Source: Bacteroidota bacterium
GTDB lineage: Bacteria; Bacteroidota; Bacteroidia; NS11-12g; UBA9320
Direction: 5' to 3'
Length of the DNA stretch: 7,318 bases
Assembly: GCA_003484585.1 (NCBI GenBank)
Contig: DNBZ01000214.1
Coordinates: 1-7,318 of the forward strand
Shown here: positions 1-6,917 of the stretch, in pieces
How the letters are laid out: each line of letters opens with the position of its first letter
Position numbering within the stretch: position 1 is the stretch's first letter
The notes under the pieces: model-generated
Databases searched by the model: none
The model's input: only the letters and a program-made list of their open reading frames with translations
What the model was told of the DNA's origin: nothing
Position numbers and translations under genes: made by a program

Positions 1-2349
1 AGCTGGATCTGGATCATCAAATTCCCATTTTGTAACGATATAGTTAGTTCCACCTAGGGTAGAAGTATTCTTAAACTGAGCAACGTCTCCTAGACAAATG
101 TCTGAAGAAGTGAAAGAAGCTACTGGCGTATGAGGAATGTACATATATCTACCAAAAGAGGTATCACATCCAGTTCCTAAATCAGTAACTGTTAATTCCA
201 TAAAGAGATTTGTACCAGCTAAAGCAACTGCAGGATCTGCAGTAAGTACTTCATCACTAACAGTAAGAGAGAACCCTTGACTAGTAACATCTGTACCATT
301 ATCCCAAGCTTTAAGATCATATGTGTAATCTACTCCTGGAGCAGCAGCAGGATATGCAGCTGGACGAGTTATACCATACTCAGAGATGTAATCTTTCACT
401 GTAACATCTGGATCTCCCATAGAACCTACATTAAAGTATCCATCAAACTGAGAAGACATCGTTAGCTCGCCACCTGTAGGTGAAACGACAGTATTAATAG
501 TTAAGCTAGCTGAGCTATTTGCTGGAACGTCATCGTCTCCTACTACAGATGCAGTAACTACGTGTGCGTTAGTTCCATAAAAATCAGGCTCTACAGCAAA
601 TGTAAAAGTAGCTGATGCTCCACCAGCAAGGCTAGCAGTCATTACTTCTTCTACAGCCGTACCACCACTCACACTATATTGTAATGGAACATCAGAAACA
701 GAATTTACACCATTATTCTGTACGGTGATTTTAACAGCTTCTGTGTAACCACCACACTGTGCAGCAGTAGTCATATCTACGCTTACTATCTCTACATCTA
801 CAAAGTACTCTAAAGCACCTACATCTGGAGAAGTAGTATTTCTAGTAACACCATCAAGGTCTAATGTAGGAACAGTAGATCCTGTACCACCTTTGTTTGC
901 CATAGCAATACTTTGTGGCTTCCAATCCCCTGTTGATACACTTGTAAATTGAGGCTCAACTGCAATGGAGTTAGGTGCCCCTACAGAACCTTGCCAGTTA
1001 GCAAGAGTTGTTTTATTACCAGAAAGATAACCAGTATGAGTATTATTATTACTCATACCAGAACCTGCCATTGTAGAATTATCTAAATTATTGTAATCAA
1101 ATGTACATCGTGGATTATACGTATAAATAAGATAAGAAGCTCCATTGGTAGAACCCCAGTTTTGAGTTTGATCTACAATGATATTATTCTTTACATCTCC
1201 AGATGGAGCATAGTAGTTATATATACCGTAGTGACGTGTGTATGAATAAGTCACGTTACCCGACATTCTTATTGTATTATTTACTATATTATGATCTCCA
1301 GAAGCCTGGTATGCATATGCATAAATACCATAAATATAATATGGACCATTCAAATCCATAACGTTGTTAGTAATATTAAAATCAACACCTGCATAGTAGC
1401 CATAAGCATAGATACCATAAAGTGACATATATGCATAACTTCTATTTTTTGCTAAGTTATAAATTTTGTTAGCGTCGATATTAACAGCTGAAGCACCTGA
1501 GAAGAAGTAGTCATACACGTAAATACCATAACATTGTGTAGAGTTCGTATTGTTGTCGTTATGAACATCGTTCATTTCTATATCAATTCCACAAACATAT
1601 TTAGTATACATACCATACTGACCGATGTCTTGAATATCATTGCCCTTAATTACGCTATTTTGAGCAGCAGTTGCCGAAGTTGAGTTAGCAAGCATGATAC
1701 CAATATTTTTACCGATTCCGTTCACAGAAGAATTGCCCTTCCATAATTTGTTATTGGTTATAGTGATATTAGTACTCTTATCGGTAGGGTTTACGTAATA
1801 ATAAGCATGATTACCAAACCAAATATAGGTTGAAGTATAATAACCCGGATAACCACCATAAGCCGCACCAGAAGAAGCTATAAACTCACAGTCGTTAATG
1901 GTTACAAATTTTACATTATTGTAAGCTCTGAACATTTTGTCATTAATATTCCCTGTTTGTTCAACAACTAGGTCGTCAAAGGAGATATAGTCAGTACCAT
2001 TTAGTTGAATAATTGGACTGCTTGCTTTGATTTTCTCACCGTTTCCATTAATGGTAATAGTGTTAGTAGAACTCGACCCGCTTATTGAGTTAAGGTAGAA
2101 TCTCTGTGAATACGGTCCAGAACCTGCTACCACATTAACAGTAACTGCTCCACTAATCCCATTAGAGTTAAGTGCAGATGCCAATGCTGTGAAACTTGCA
2201 TAGTTAGTGCCGCTAGTAGATGCCCCAGAATTAATGGTATAAGTACCACTAAGCTGTGCTGAAGCGGATCCTGCAACTAGCAGAGCACCCAATACAGCAA
2301 TAGATTTAATTTTTTTGAAAAGCCAATTTCGATTGTAAATTTTTGTCAT
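1..2349 (-). CDS. Secreted right-handed beta-helix protein with CARDB-like and PKD domains (C-terminus outside the window)
   Basis: The frame is open from the ATG at 2349 to position 1: 783 codons, no stop, running off the left edge. A signal peptide covers residues 1-31 (basic FKKIK, hydrophobic core IAVLGALLVAG, signal peptidase I site ASA|Q). Residues 34-103 resemble the YTI..G..YASF.ALASALN...ISG.V..NV repeat found in Bacteroidota surface proteins. Residues about 110-440 are a right-handed parallel beta-helix, with Asn-ladder turns (ITNNKL 197-202, ITNNVM 326-331, IVNNTI 355-360, VKNNII 386-391) and repeated YGIY motifs. LDLDGVTR (496-503) followed by DVGALEY (509-515) is the signature that commonly closes such helices in Bacteroidota. 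Residues 517-610 are CARDB-like (V.I.V.NNG....SDVPLQY), and a PKD domain starts near 742 (ICLGDVAQF, then WEFDDPD). By analogy I infer a surface or secreted protein of the type IX secretion kind, but the C-terminal sorting domain is not visible. The ligand is unknown. Transcription appears monocistronic from its own promoter. Confidence 0.93.
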   Translation of the reverse strand, partial: MTKIYNRNWLFKKIKSIAVLGALLVAGSASAQLSGTYTINSGASTSGTNYASFTALASALNSNGISGAVTVNVVAGSGPYSQRFYLNSISGSSSTNTITINGNGEKIKASSPIIQLNGTDYISFDDLVVEQTGNINDKMFRAYNNVKFVTINDCEFIASSGAAYGGYPGYYTSTYIWFGNHAYYYVNPTDKSTNITITNNKLWKGNSSVNGIGKNIGIMLANSTSATAAQNSVIKGNDIQDIGQYGMYTKYVCGIDIEMNDVHNDNNTNSTQCYGIYVYDYFFSGASAVNIDANKIYNLAKNRSYAYMSLYGIYAYGYYAGVDFNITNNVMDLNGPYYIYGIYAYAYQASGDHNIVNNTIRMSGNVTYSYTRHYGIYNYYAPSGDVKNNIIVDQTQNWGSTNGASYLIYTYNPRCTFDYNNLDNSTMAGSGMSNNNTHTGYLSGNKTTLANWQGSVGAPNSIAVEPQFTSVSTGDWKPQSIAMANKGGTGSTVPTLDLDGVTRNTTSPDVGALEYFVDVEIVSVDMTTAAQCGGYTEAVKITVQNNGVNSVSDVPLQYSVSGGTAVEEVMTASLAGGASATFTFAVEPDFYGTNAHVVTASVVGDDDVPANSSASLTINTVVSPTGGELTMSSQFDGYFNVGSMGDPDVTVKDYISEYGITRPAAYPAAAPGVDYTYDLKAWDNGTDVTSQGFSLTVSDEVLTADPAVALAGTNLFMELTVTDLGTGCDTSFGRYMYIPHTPVASFTSSDICLGDVAQFKNTSTLGGTNYIVTKWEFDDPDPA
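1219..1620 (-). repeat. Degenerate in-frame YGIY-type rung repeats within the beta-helix
   Basis: Residues 244-377 of the beta-helix protein repeat a motif of the form YGIY.Y.Y...SG followed by I..NN.I. The motif starts at Y245 (YGMY), Y274, Y311, Y340 and Y374, spacings of 29, 37, 29 and 34 residues. On the plus strand the heptamer TACCATA recurs at 1326, 1413, 1524 and 1611, and a one-base variant TACCGTA lies at 1224, in exact register with the codons. The DNA between heptamers has diverged, so these are helix rungs kept by structure or old duplication rather than recent tandem copies. Confidence 0.8.
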
Positions 2350-2376
2350 ACGCTTTAGATTGTTTTATATAATTAC

Positions 2377-2402
2377 GGTTCTTAAATAAGTTTTTAAGAA
2401 CC
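2377..2402. repeat. Perfect 10-bp inverted repeat in the beta-helix gene leader (possible operator or comEC terminator)
   Basis: On the plus strand GGTTCTTAAA (2377-2386) is followed by a 6-base spacer and then TTTAAGAACC (2393-2402), a perfect 10-bp inverted repeat. It starts one base downstream of the candidate -7 element of the beta-helix gene, so the expected transcription start lies inside it. It also lies 20 bases past the comEC stop. On the minus strand no T-run follows (GTAATTATAT), which argues against a classical intrinsic terminator. An operator or an mRNA 5' hairpin fits at least as well. Confidence 0.75.
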
Positions 2403-2403
2403 T

Positions 2404-2432
2404 CAAATCTATACAAAAAAATTAAAAAACAA
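2404..2432 (-). promoter_or_regulatory. Candidate Bacteroidota-type promoter of the beta-helix gene
   Basis: Read on the minus strand, TTG (2432-2430) is followed after 18 bases by TAGATTTG (2411-2404). This matches the TTG-N17-23-TAnnTTTG consensus described for the primary sigma factor of Bacteroidetes/Flavobacterium. Transcription would start near 2397, giving a leader of about 50 bases before the ATG at 2349. The -33 element lies inside the last codons of comEC. The leader has no Shine-Dalgarno sequence, only AT-rich DNA, which is normal for this phylum. Confidence 0.55.
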
Positions 2433-4557
2433 TACTCTGAGCCAAAAAATGACGCATTTTATCCAATTTTACGACTATAAATCTTTTCTGTATGACAGTT
2501 TCATGATTGTTTAACTCCATTTTTAATCTCTCTACTCGCCAATTGTCTAATAAAAAAGTCTGATTTGCATTAACTAGGTGGGCAACCTTGCTTAAGTACT
2601 TCTCACTTTTGGTAGCACCTACTAGTAATATATCAATGTCTATAGGCTCTTTTATATAGCTTCTCATACCGTCTAACAGCAGAATTCGTTTACCATTAAA
2701 CCATACAAAACCATTGCCTAATAATTCTACTGTAGGCAGAGTCTCTTTGTACTGGGCAAGTTGAGATGGATAGATGCAGTAGTTATTTGATAATCTCTCG
2801 GTTACTATGTATGGGGTTATAATAAAGTCCATCATACTTTGATCTTTATAGATACCTTCTGATGCTAGAAAGGTAACAAAACCATTTTGCTTAAATCCTA
2901 TGAGTGTTTCATTCCGTACATCGAATAGTATCATCTCAGTATCACTTATACCTCTATTGTATTGCAGATCTGCCACTAAGAATAATACCGCTGCAATAGC
3001 AGTAAGGTAAACTCCATTCTGCCATTTGTTCACCCAAGTGATCGTACCCAAAATTATAATGAGATAAATGCATATCATCTGCGAGAAGGTAATATGTACA
3101 TTATCAAAAAATGCGTATGGCACATCTTGGATAAAATGGACCACTTTGGCTATGAAGAGTATATACGTCTCTGAAACGCTAGAAAAGAAGGAAGCTAACA
3201 TTGGAATCCAAGAGCCTAGGGCTACAAAAAATATCCCAGAATATAGAATAATCGTAATGCACGGTATAACTATAAGATTAGAAAACATAAAGAAATTAGG
3301 GTACTGGTGAAAATAGTACAGGCCAATAGGGAATGTGGTAATCTGAGCGGCGATACTTACCGAGGTTAGAGTCACTACTTTATCTCCTAGCCAGCTAGTC
3401 TGAGGTAGCCACCTCCTAAATGTATCTTTATAGTATACAATACCTATAACCGCTAAAAATGAAAATTGGAAACCCACATTATATAAATTTAAGGGGTTGA
3501 ATAGTAGCAATACGAAAGCCGCAAAGGTTAGGGTGTTATAAATATTTGAATTGCGATTAAATGCTCTAGCCAGTATAACTACTGTAAACATTAAAGACGC
3601 ACGAGCTACGGATGGGGCAAAGCCGGTAATGAGGCAATACAGAAATAAAATAAAAATAGCTAGTAAAGACTTAGCTATAAGCCATCGACCTTTGCTCTGT
3701 CTGATACGCAACATACCCCCGAGGAGAATAAAAATAATACCCACGTGCAACCCAGATACGGCTAGCACATGTATGGTTCCTGTTTTGGAAAATGCCTTGA
3801 GCCAGTCGTCGTCTAGATCCTCTTTGTAACCAAATACAATTGCTTGAGCCACTCCTTTCACTTGGTCGTCTAAGAAGTATTGATCAAAAAGCTTTCTAAG
3901 ACTCGTTTGCCATCTATAGCTCAATGCAAATAGAGGATTAGTATGGTTAAGTTTTAAATTTTTCCAATCTCCTACTTTAAAATACCCCTGCTGATAGATG
4001 TTCTTATTTTCATAGTACTTTTTAAAATCAAATTGGTACGGATTTACACTTGGTCTTACCTCTGAGAAATTATTGTGTACTAAGACATAATCTCCATAGC
4101 TCAGCAACTGACTAGTGCTGTCTATTTCGAAATACGCTTGTGCCACTCCTTGTATAGATTCGCCAGCACCTTTCTCATTATACGCTGTGACTAGCGATAA
4201 TTCACAACCTATAGATTTTGGTTTTGTCTCAGGGTTATTTATCACCCTAGCTAGTACTAAGGTGTTTTGTCTATCAGCACGTGAAAAATGATTGTCAAAA
4301 TTAATATCTCGATACAGGTGTGTAATTATGACACCTGACAAAAAAAATAGGCAAATAGCTAGATAGGCAGCAACACTAAGTAAACGTAAGTTGACCTTTT
4401 TTCTGAGGGTGAAATGTGAAAACACCAAGCAACCTAAAATGGCTGCAGCAAAACCAATAACTAAAGAGAAGTAACCTGAAACTGCGGAAGCAAAATGAAT
4501 CCCTAAAGCATAGGGAATTAAAAACCTAAGTAAAGGTATATGCCTCCATATATACAT
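2422..4557 (-). CDS. comEC: ComEC/Rec2-family DNA uptake channel, without a recognisable metallo-beta-lactamase nuclease domain
   Basis: This 711-aa inner-membrane protein belongs to the ComEC/Rec2 family, which carries single-stranded DNA across the inner membrane in natural transformation. Residues 1-80 hold hydrophobic segments. Residues about 97-200 form the soluble DUF4131/OB-like region (SYGDYVLV, then NPYQFDFKKYYENKNIYQQG). The Competence domain covers about 230-510 with its hallmarks: GYKEDLDDDW (244-253), HVLAVSGLHVGI (263-274), TGFAPSVARA (311-320), NPLNLYNVGFQFSF (354-367) and FPIGLYYFHQYPNFFMFSNL (409-428). Beyond the last membrane helix, residues 540-711 are soluble, but I see no HxHxDH metal motif, so nuclease activity is not supported. 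As I recall, similar lengths and absence of this domain are usual for ComEC in Bacteroidota. The ATG at 4557 shares a base with the upstream gene's TAA (TAATG), which supports this start and translational coupling. No Shine-Dalgarno sequence is visible. Confidence 0.95.
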   Translation of the reverse strand: MYIWRHIPLLRFLIPYALGIHFASAVSGYFSLVIGFAAAILGCLVFSHFTLRKKVNLRLLSVAAYLAICLFFLSGVIITHLYRDINFDNHFSRADRQNTLVLARVINNPETKPKSIGCELSLVTAYNEKGAGESIQGVAQAYFEIDSTSQLLSYGDYVLVHNNFSEVRPSVNPYQFDFKKYYENKNIYQQGYFKVGDWKNLKLNHTNPLFALSYRWQTSLRKLFDQYFLDDQVKGVAQAIVFGYKEDLDDDWLKAFSKTGTIHVLAVSGLHVGIIFILLGGMLRIRQSKGRWLIAKSLLAIFILFLYCLITGFAPSVARASLMFTVVILARAFNRNSNIYNTLTFAAFVLLLFNPLNLYNVGFQFSFLAVIGIVYYKDTFRRWLPQTSWLGDKVVTLTSVSIAAQITTFPIGLYYFHQYPNFFMFSNLIVIPCITIILYSGIFFVALGSWIPMLASFFSSVSETYILFIAKVVHFIQDVPYAFFDNVHITFSQMICIYLIIILGTITWVNKWQNGVYLTAIAAVLFLVADLQYNRGISDTEMILFDVRNETLIGFKQNGFVTFLASEGIYKDQSMMDFIITPYIVTERLSNNYCIYPSQLAQYKETLPTVELLGNGFVWFNGKRILLLDGMRSYIKEPIDIDILLVGATKSEKYLSKVAHLVNANQTFLLDNWRVERLKMELNNHETVIQKRFIVVKLDKMRHFLAQSIVF

Positions 4558-4559
4558 TA
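4555..4559 (-). promoter_or_regulatory. TAATG stop/start overlap coupling the 217-aa gene to comEC
   Basis: On the minus strand the stop TAA (4559-4557) and the comEC start ATG (4557-4555) share one base. Such overlaps let a terminating ribosome restart on the next gene, and there is no independent ribosome site for comEC, so its translation probably depends on the upstream gene. Confidence 0.8.
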
Positions 4560-5210
4560 TGCATACTTACGGTACATCAATGCTTTAAGCTCATCTTTAA
4601 GTTCTTCATTATCCCAACGCAGTCTTACCTTATACTCACGATATATTTCAAACGCTTCTTCTCTATGTTCGGCTGCATCCAGCTTTGCCATAAACCCATT
4701 ATACTCACTTGCCTCCCCATCAAAAAATGCACTCTGAAACTCAAAACGCTTAGCCACAGAAATAGCCTTAGGTATACTCGCTATAGGTTTGCTGCTGAAT
4801 TTTTCGAAGAGTGAGAGCATCTCATCTTCTGCTACAGGCTTTGCACTTTTCTTTGGGTTCACCGCCTCATTCTTCTCTTCTTTAGGAGACTCTATAGCAG
4901 CTACTTTTATTGGCTCAGCTACTTCTTCTGCTTTTACTGCTTCGGCTACTTGCTGTTCTTCCGGCTTGGTTTGTATAGGAGCAGCTGGAGTCACCTCTTG
5001 CTTTTGGGCGGCAACTTTTGGGATATGAGACTTTATCTTACCTTGTAAAGCTAGCATGTTTACTTGGTCATATAAATCTATACACTGTTTACGCAAGACG
5101 TCTATATCTAGTTGCGACAGTCTCTCTGTATGCAGGCTGAGCCTACTGTTATGTATACTCAATAATCCAAGTAATTCGTCTATTCTCTGATGAATGCTAT
5201 CTCTACTCAT
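4557..5210 (-). CDS. Uncharacterised cytoplasmic protein with coiled N-terminus, Ala/Glu/Lys/Pro linker and conserved C-terminal helical domain
   Basis: I can assign no function to this 217-aa protein. Residues 1-60 are helical with coiled-coil character (HQRIDELLGLLSIHNSRLSL). Residues about 65-135 are low-complexity, rich in Ala, Glu, Lys, Pro and Val, and probably disordered. Residues 140-190 resemble a short domain I recall from hypothetical proteins of Bacteroidota, built as PI.SI..AI....RF.F...LF.G....Y......L......EEA; here it reads PIASIPKAISVAKRFEFQSA and then FFDGEASEYNGF. The last 30 residues are charged and helical. There is no signal peptide or membrane segment, so it should be cytoplasmic, though the linker is long enough to tether two interaction modules. 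It overlaps comEC by one base, so the two are co-expressed. The ATG at 5210 gives a complete amphipathic first helix and leaves 58 bases to the divergent thymidine kinase. No clear promoter match was found upstream. Confidence 0.85.
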   Translation of the reverse strand: MSRDSIHQRIDELLGLLSIHNSRLSLHTERLSQLDIDVLRKQCIDLYDQVNMLALQGKIKSHIPKVAAQKQEVTPAAPIQTKPEEQQVAEAVKAEEVAEPIKVAAIESPKEEKNEAVNPKKSAKPVAEDEMLSLFEKFSSKPIASIPKAISVAKRFEFQSAFFDGEASEYNGFMAKLDAAEHREEAFEIYREYKVRLRWDNEELKDELKALMYRKYA

Positions 5211-5268
5211 AATAATGCTACGAATAAAATCAATAAATATTACTTTCGGCAGCTATTATCAACACACC
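5211..5268. promoter_or_regulatory. 58-bp divergent intergenic region between the comEC-linked operon and thymidine kinase
   Basis: This AT-rich gap must hold or overlap the promoters of both divergent transcripts. On the plus strand TACTTTCG (5241-5248) differs from the Bacteroidota -7 consensus TAnnTTTG at one base, but there is no TTG at the right distance upstream. On the minus strand I find no convincing match. The placement is inferred from gene orientation, not from a clear motif. Confidence 0.35.
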
Positions 5269-5856
5269 ATGTTCATAGAACCCAAAAATAGTAAAGGATG
5301 GCTAGAGGTAGTTTGCGGCTCCATGTTTTCTGGTAAGACGGAAGAACTGATACGCAGAGTCAAACGTGCTAGGATAGCTAAGCAATCTGTTAGAATCTTT
5401 AAACCTAAAATGGAAACTCGCTATGACAAGGCGAAAGTGGTGTCACACGACGATAATTACCTAGACTCATTTCCTGTAGACTCTGCGAGTGAAATACTAG
5501 ACTGGATAGATGGGATAGATGTAGTAGGAATAGATGAGGCCCAGTTTTTTGATGATGGATTGCCAGAGGTATGCAACACCCTAGCTAATGCAGGTAAGCG
5601 TGTCGTGATAGCTGGGCTTGATATGGACTACCTAGCTAAACCATTTGGGGTAATGCCAAATCTAATGGCAATGGCGGAGTATGTAACCAAAGTACACGCT
5701 ATATGTATGCAGTGTGGCTCTGTAGCTCAGTACTCTTATCGCTTCTCTAAAAAAGGAGGGAAAGTGCAACTAGGAGAAAAAGACCAATACGAACCAAGAT
5801 GTAGAGCTTGTTTCATTAAAGGAATGGCAACGCAAACAGCGGGTAGACGTAGATAA
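5269..5856 (+). CDS. tdk: Thymidine kinase, class II (zinc-binding)
   Basis: This enzyme phosphorylates thymidine to dTMP with ATP in cytoplasmic nucleotide salvage (EC 2.7.1.21). From the ATG at 5269 it has 195 residues, the usual length for the tetrameric class II family. The Walker A loop is GSMFSGKTEE (17-26), the magnesium/Walker B segment is IDEAQFF (88-94) with the expected catalytic Glu90, and the substrate-covering lasso begins at GLDMDYLAKPFG (116-127). The structural zinc is held by CMQC (146-149) and CRAC (178-181), all four cysteines present. Upstream in-frame ATGs (5194, 5215) would add 25 or 18 residues unlike the family, and 5194 would run back into the divergent gene, so the MFIEPKNSKGWLEV start is preferred. 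The gene stands alone on its strand, and its last 13 codons overlap the convergent membrane-protein gene. Confidence 0.97.
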   Translation: MFIEPKNSKGWLEVVCGSMFSGKTEELIRRVKRARIAKQSVRIFKPKMETRYDKAKVVSHDDNYLDSFPVDSASEILDWIDGIDVVGIDEAQFFDDGLPEVCNTLANAGKRVVIAGLDMDYLAKPFGVMPNLMAMAEYVTKVHAICMQCGSVAQYSYRFSKKGGKVQLGEKDQYEPRCRACFIKGMATQTAGRRR

Positions 5857-6670
5857 GATCTCCCCAAAAACGATACAGGTCATTCGTTTTAAACTTCTCA
5901 GAGAAGACTGCAATGACCAGTAAGGTAATCTGCATAAGTAAAAAAATAGAAAAGCTCCTAAGTGCGATTTTTTCATTGAACACATCCCAAATTCCAAGAC
6001 TAATGCTTACTAATAAGCACAAGTAAATAATCCTCTTTAAGGTTTTATCGCTGTATAAACCAGCTATAGAGAGCGTCTTCGACCTATGGTCTGCCTCTCG
6101 ATCAAAGTATGAGAAGAGTATAATGTTACCTAGATTGATAAATAATAGTATCCAAAAAGGGATTGTGTTCTCAGAAGCATTTGTCATTCCATCTCCCATA
6201 GTAGCCGATGTAGCCAAGCCAATACTTACTACGAATGCTATAAAAACCTCCTTTAAAAATAATAGTCTTTTGACTCTCTGAGGAACAAGATAATTTATGA
6301 CAAAATGGAATAAGGTAAGGGCAGCTAGCAAAGCTATGAAACTATAGTACCCCGCTGGTACCCAGTAACCTAGTGCCATTAGAATAAGAGCCACCACAAT
6401 TAATAGTCGCTTGATATGCATACGATGGTTAAAGTGTACTCTATGTCTTATCGTGACAGCACCGTCTTTGAGCTGGATACCGTCAAGCAGGTGGTCTAGA
6501 GTATAAATAAACCACACTCCCAAGGCTAGCCCTAGAGCTATGATATAATTAGGAGATGAGCTGAAAATTTTGCAAAAGAAAAGATAGGTGCTAAATGAGC
6601 CTAATGCTACCCAAATACTATATGTATTGACAAATCGAATGAACTGAGAGTATGGAGAAATAGATTCCAT
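5816..6670 (-). CDS. UbiA-like multi-pass membrane protein (putative prenyltransferase family)
   Basis: This 284-aa protein is hydrophobic throughout, with about eight or nine likely membrane helices. Two acidic motifs sit where UbiA-superfamily prenyltransferases bind diphosphate through magnesium: DHLLD (59-63) after the second helix and DREAD (190-194) in SYFDREADHRSKTL. The basic loop between helices (RHRVHFNHRMHIKR, 75-88) and LKEVFIAF (139-146) also fit that fold. UbiA enzymes attach an isoprenoid tail to an aromatic acceptor in quinone, heme or lipid synthesis. One caution is that the first motif usually reads NDxxDxxxD, but here position 55 is Ile, so the asparagine is missing and activity or substrate cannot be stated. 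It follows nfu by 16 bases and is probably co-transcribed with mrp and nfu. Its 3' end overlaps thymidine kinase by 41 bp tail to tail. It could be an unrelated membrane family; the family call is moderate. Confidence 0.65.
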   Translation of the reverse strand: MESISPYSQFIRFVNTYSIWVALGSFSTYLFFCKIFSSSPNYIIALGLALGVWFIYTLDHLLDGIQLKDGAVTIRHRVHFNHRMHIKRLLIVVALILMALGYWVPAGYYSFIALLAALTLFHFVINYLVPQRVKRLLFLKEVFIAFVVSIGLATSATMGDGMTNASENTIPFWILLFINLGNIILFSYFDREADHRSKTLSIAGLYSDKTLKRIIYLCLLVSISLGIWDVFNEKIALRSFSIFLLMQITLLVIAVFSEKFKTNDLYRFWGDLIYVYPLFALPFL

Positions 6671-6686
6671 AATCGAGGTTTTAGAA

Positions 6687-6917
6687 TTACTCTACAGCTG
6701 TAACCTGCTGTACTTCTGGAAGCATTTTTTTGATAGTCTCTTCTAGTCCAGCTTTCATGGTCAGATGGCTAATATCGCACGTACTACAAGCACCTAAGAG
6801 TTTTAGTTTTACCACTTTATCGTGATACGAAACTAGCTCTACATCTCCTCCATCCTTTCTCAAAAATGGTCTCATAGATTCTAAGGCTTCTTCTATTATG
6901 GTTTCTGATGCAGTCAT
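6687..6917 (-). CDS. nfu: NifU C-terminal-domain iron-sulfur carrier (Nfu type)
   Basis: This small stand-alone Nfu-domain protein carries an assembled iron-sulfur cluster to target enzymes in the cytoplasm. The family pattern is clear: ALESMRPFLRKDGGDVELV, then LKLLGACSTCDISHLTMKAG, then EETIKKMLPEV. The two cluster ligands are the CSTC cysteines, residues 44 and 47 from this start, which usually bridge a 4Fe-4S cluster across a dimer. I chose the ATG at 6917 (76 aa) because it matches the short N-terminus of the family. A TTG at 6932 would add five residues and has an AGAGG sequence five bases upstream, so an 81-aa product is a real alternative. The gene lies just downstream of mrp, another iron-sulfur carrier, and both are probably on one transcript. 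Confidence 0.93.
   Translation of the reverse strand: MTASETIIEEALESMRPFLRKDGGDVELVSYHDKVVKLKLLGACSTCDISHLTMKAGLEETIKKMLPEVQQVTAVE

Noticed and set aside
277..465. 62-codon plus-strand reading frame
   Set aside because: It lies antisense within the beta-helix/PKD gene, has odd composition and no recognisable domain.
1219..1620. Possible CRISPR-like array suggested by the evenly spaced TACCATA heptamers
   Set aside because: The repeats are only about seven bases, spacings are multiples of three but unequal (87, 111, 87 bases), and they encode YGI in an open frame, so they are protein repeats.
2377..2402. Intrinsic terminator of comEC as the certain role of the inverted repeat
   Set aside because: The stem is AT-rich and no T-run follows on the minus strand. 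It remains possible but is not supported over an operator role.
3068..3829. Plus-strand frames at 3068-3310 and 3551-3829
   Set aside because: Both are antisense to conserved ComEC membrane segments and resemble no family.
4540..5028. Plus-strand frames at 4540-4737 and 4789-5028, rich in Ser/Ala/Leu
   Set aside because: They are the complement of the 217-aa gene; the low complexity mirrors its Ala/Glu/Lys linker.
5194..5268. Upstream in-frame extension of thymidine kinase (starts at 5194 or 5215)
   Set aside because: The added residues do not resemble the family, they consume the whole divergent promoter gap, and the 5194 start would overlap the opposite-strand gene. The 5269 ATG gives the standard N-terminus.
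5770..5997. 75-codon minus-strand frame across the thymidine kinase end
   Set aside because: It is an out-of-frame shadow of the UbiA-like gene and thymidine kinase, with no domain.
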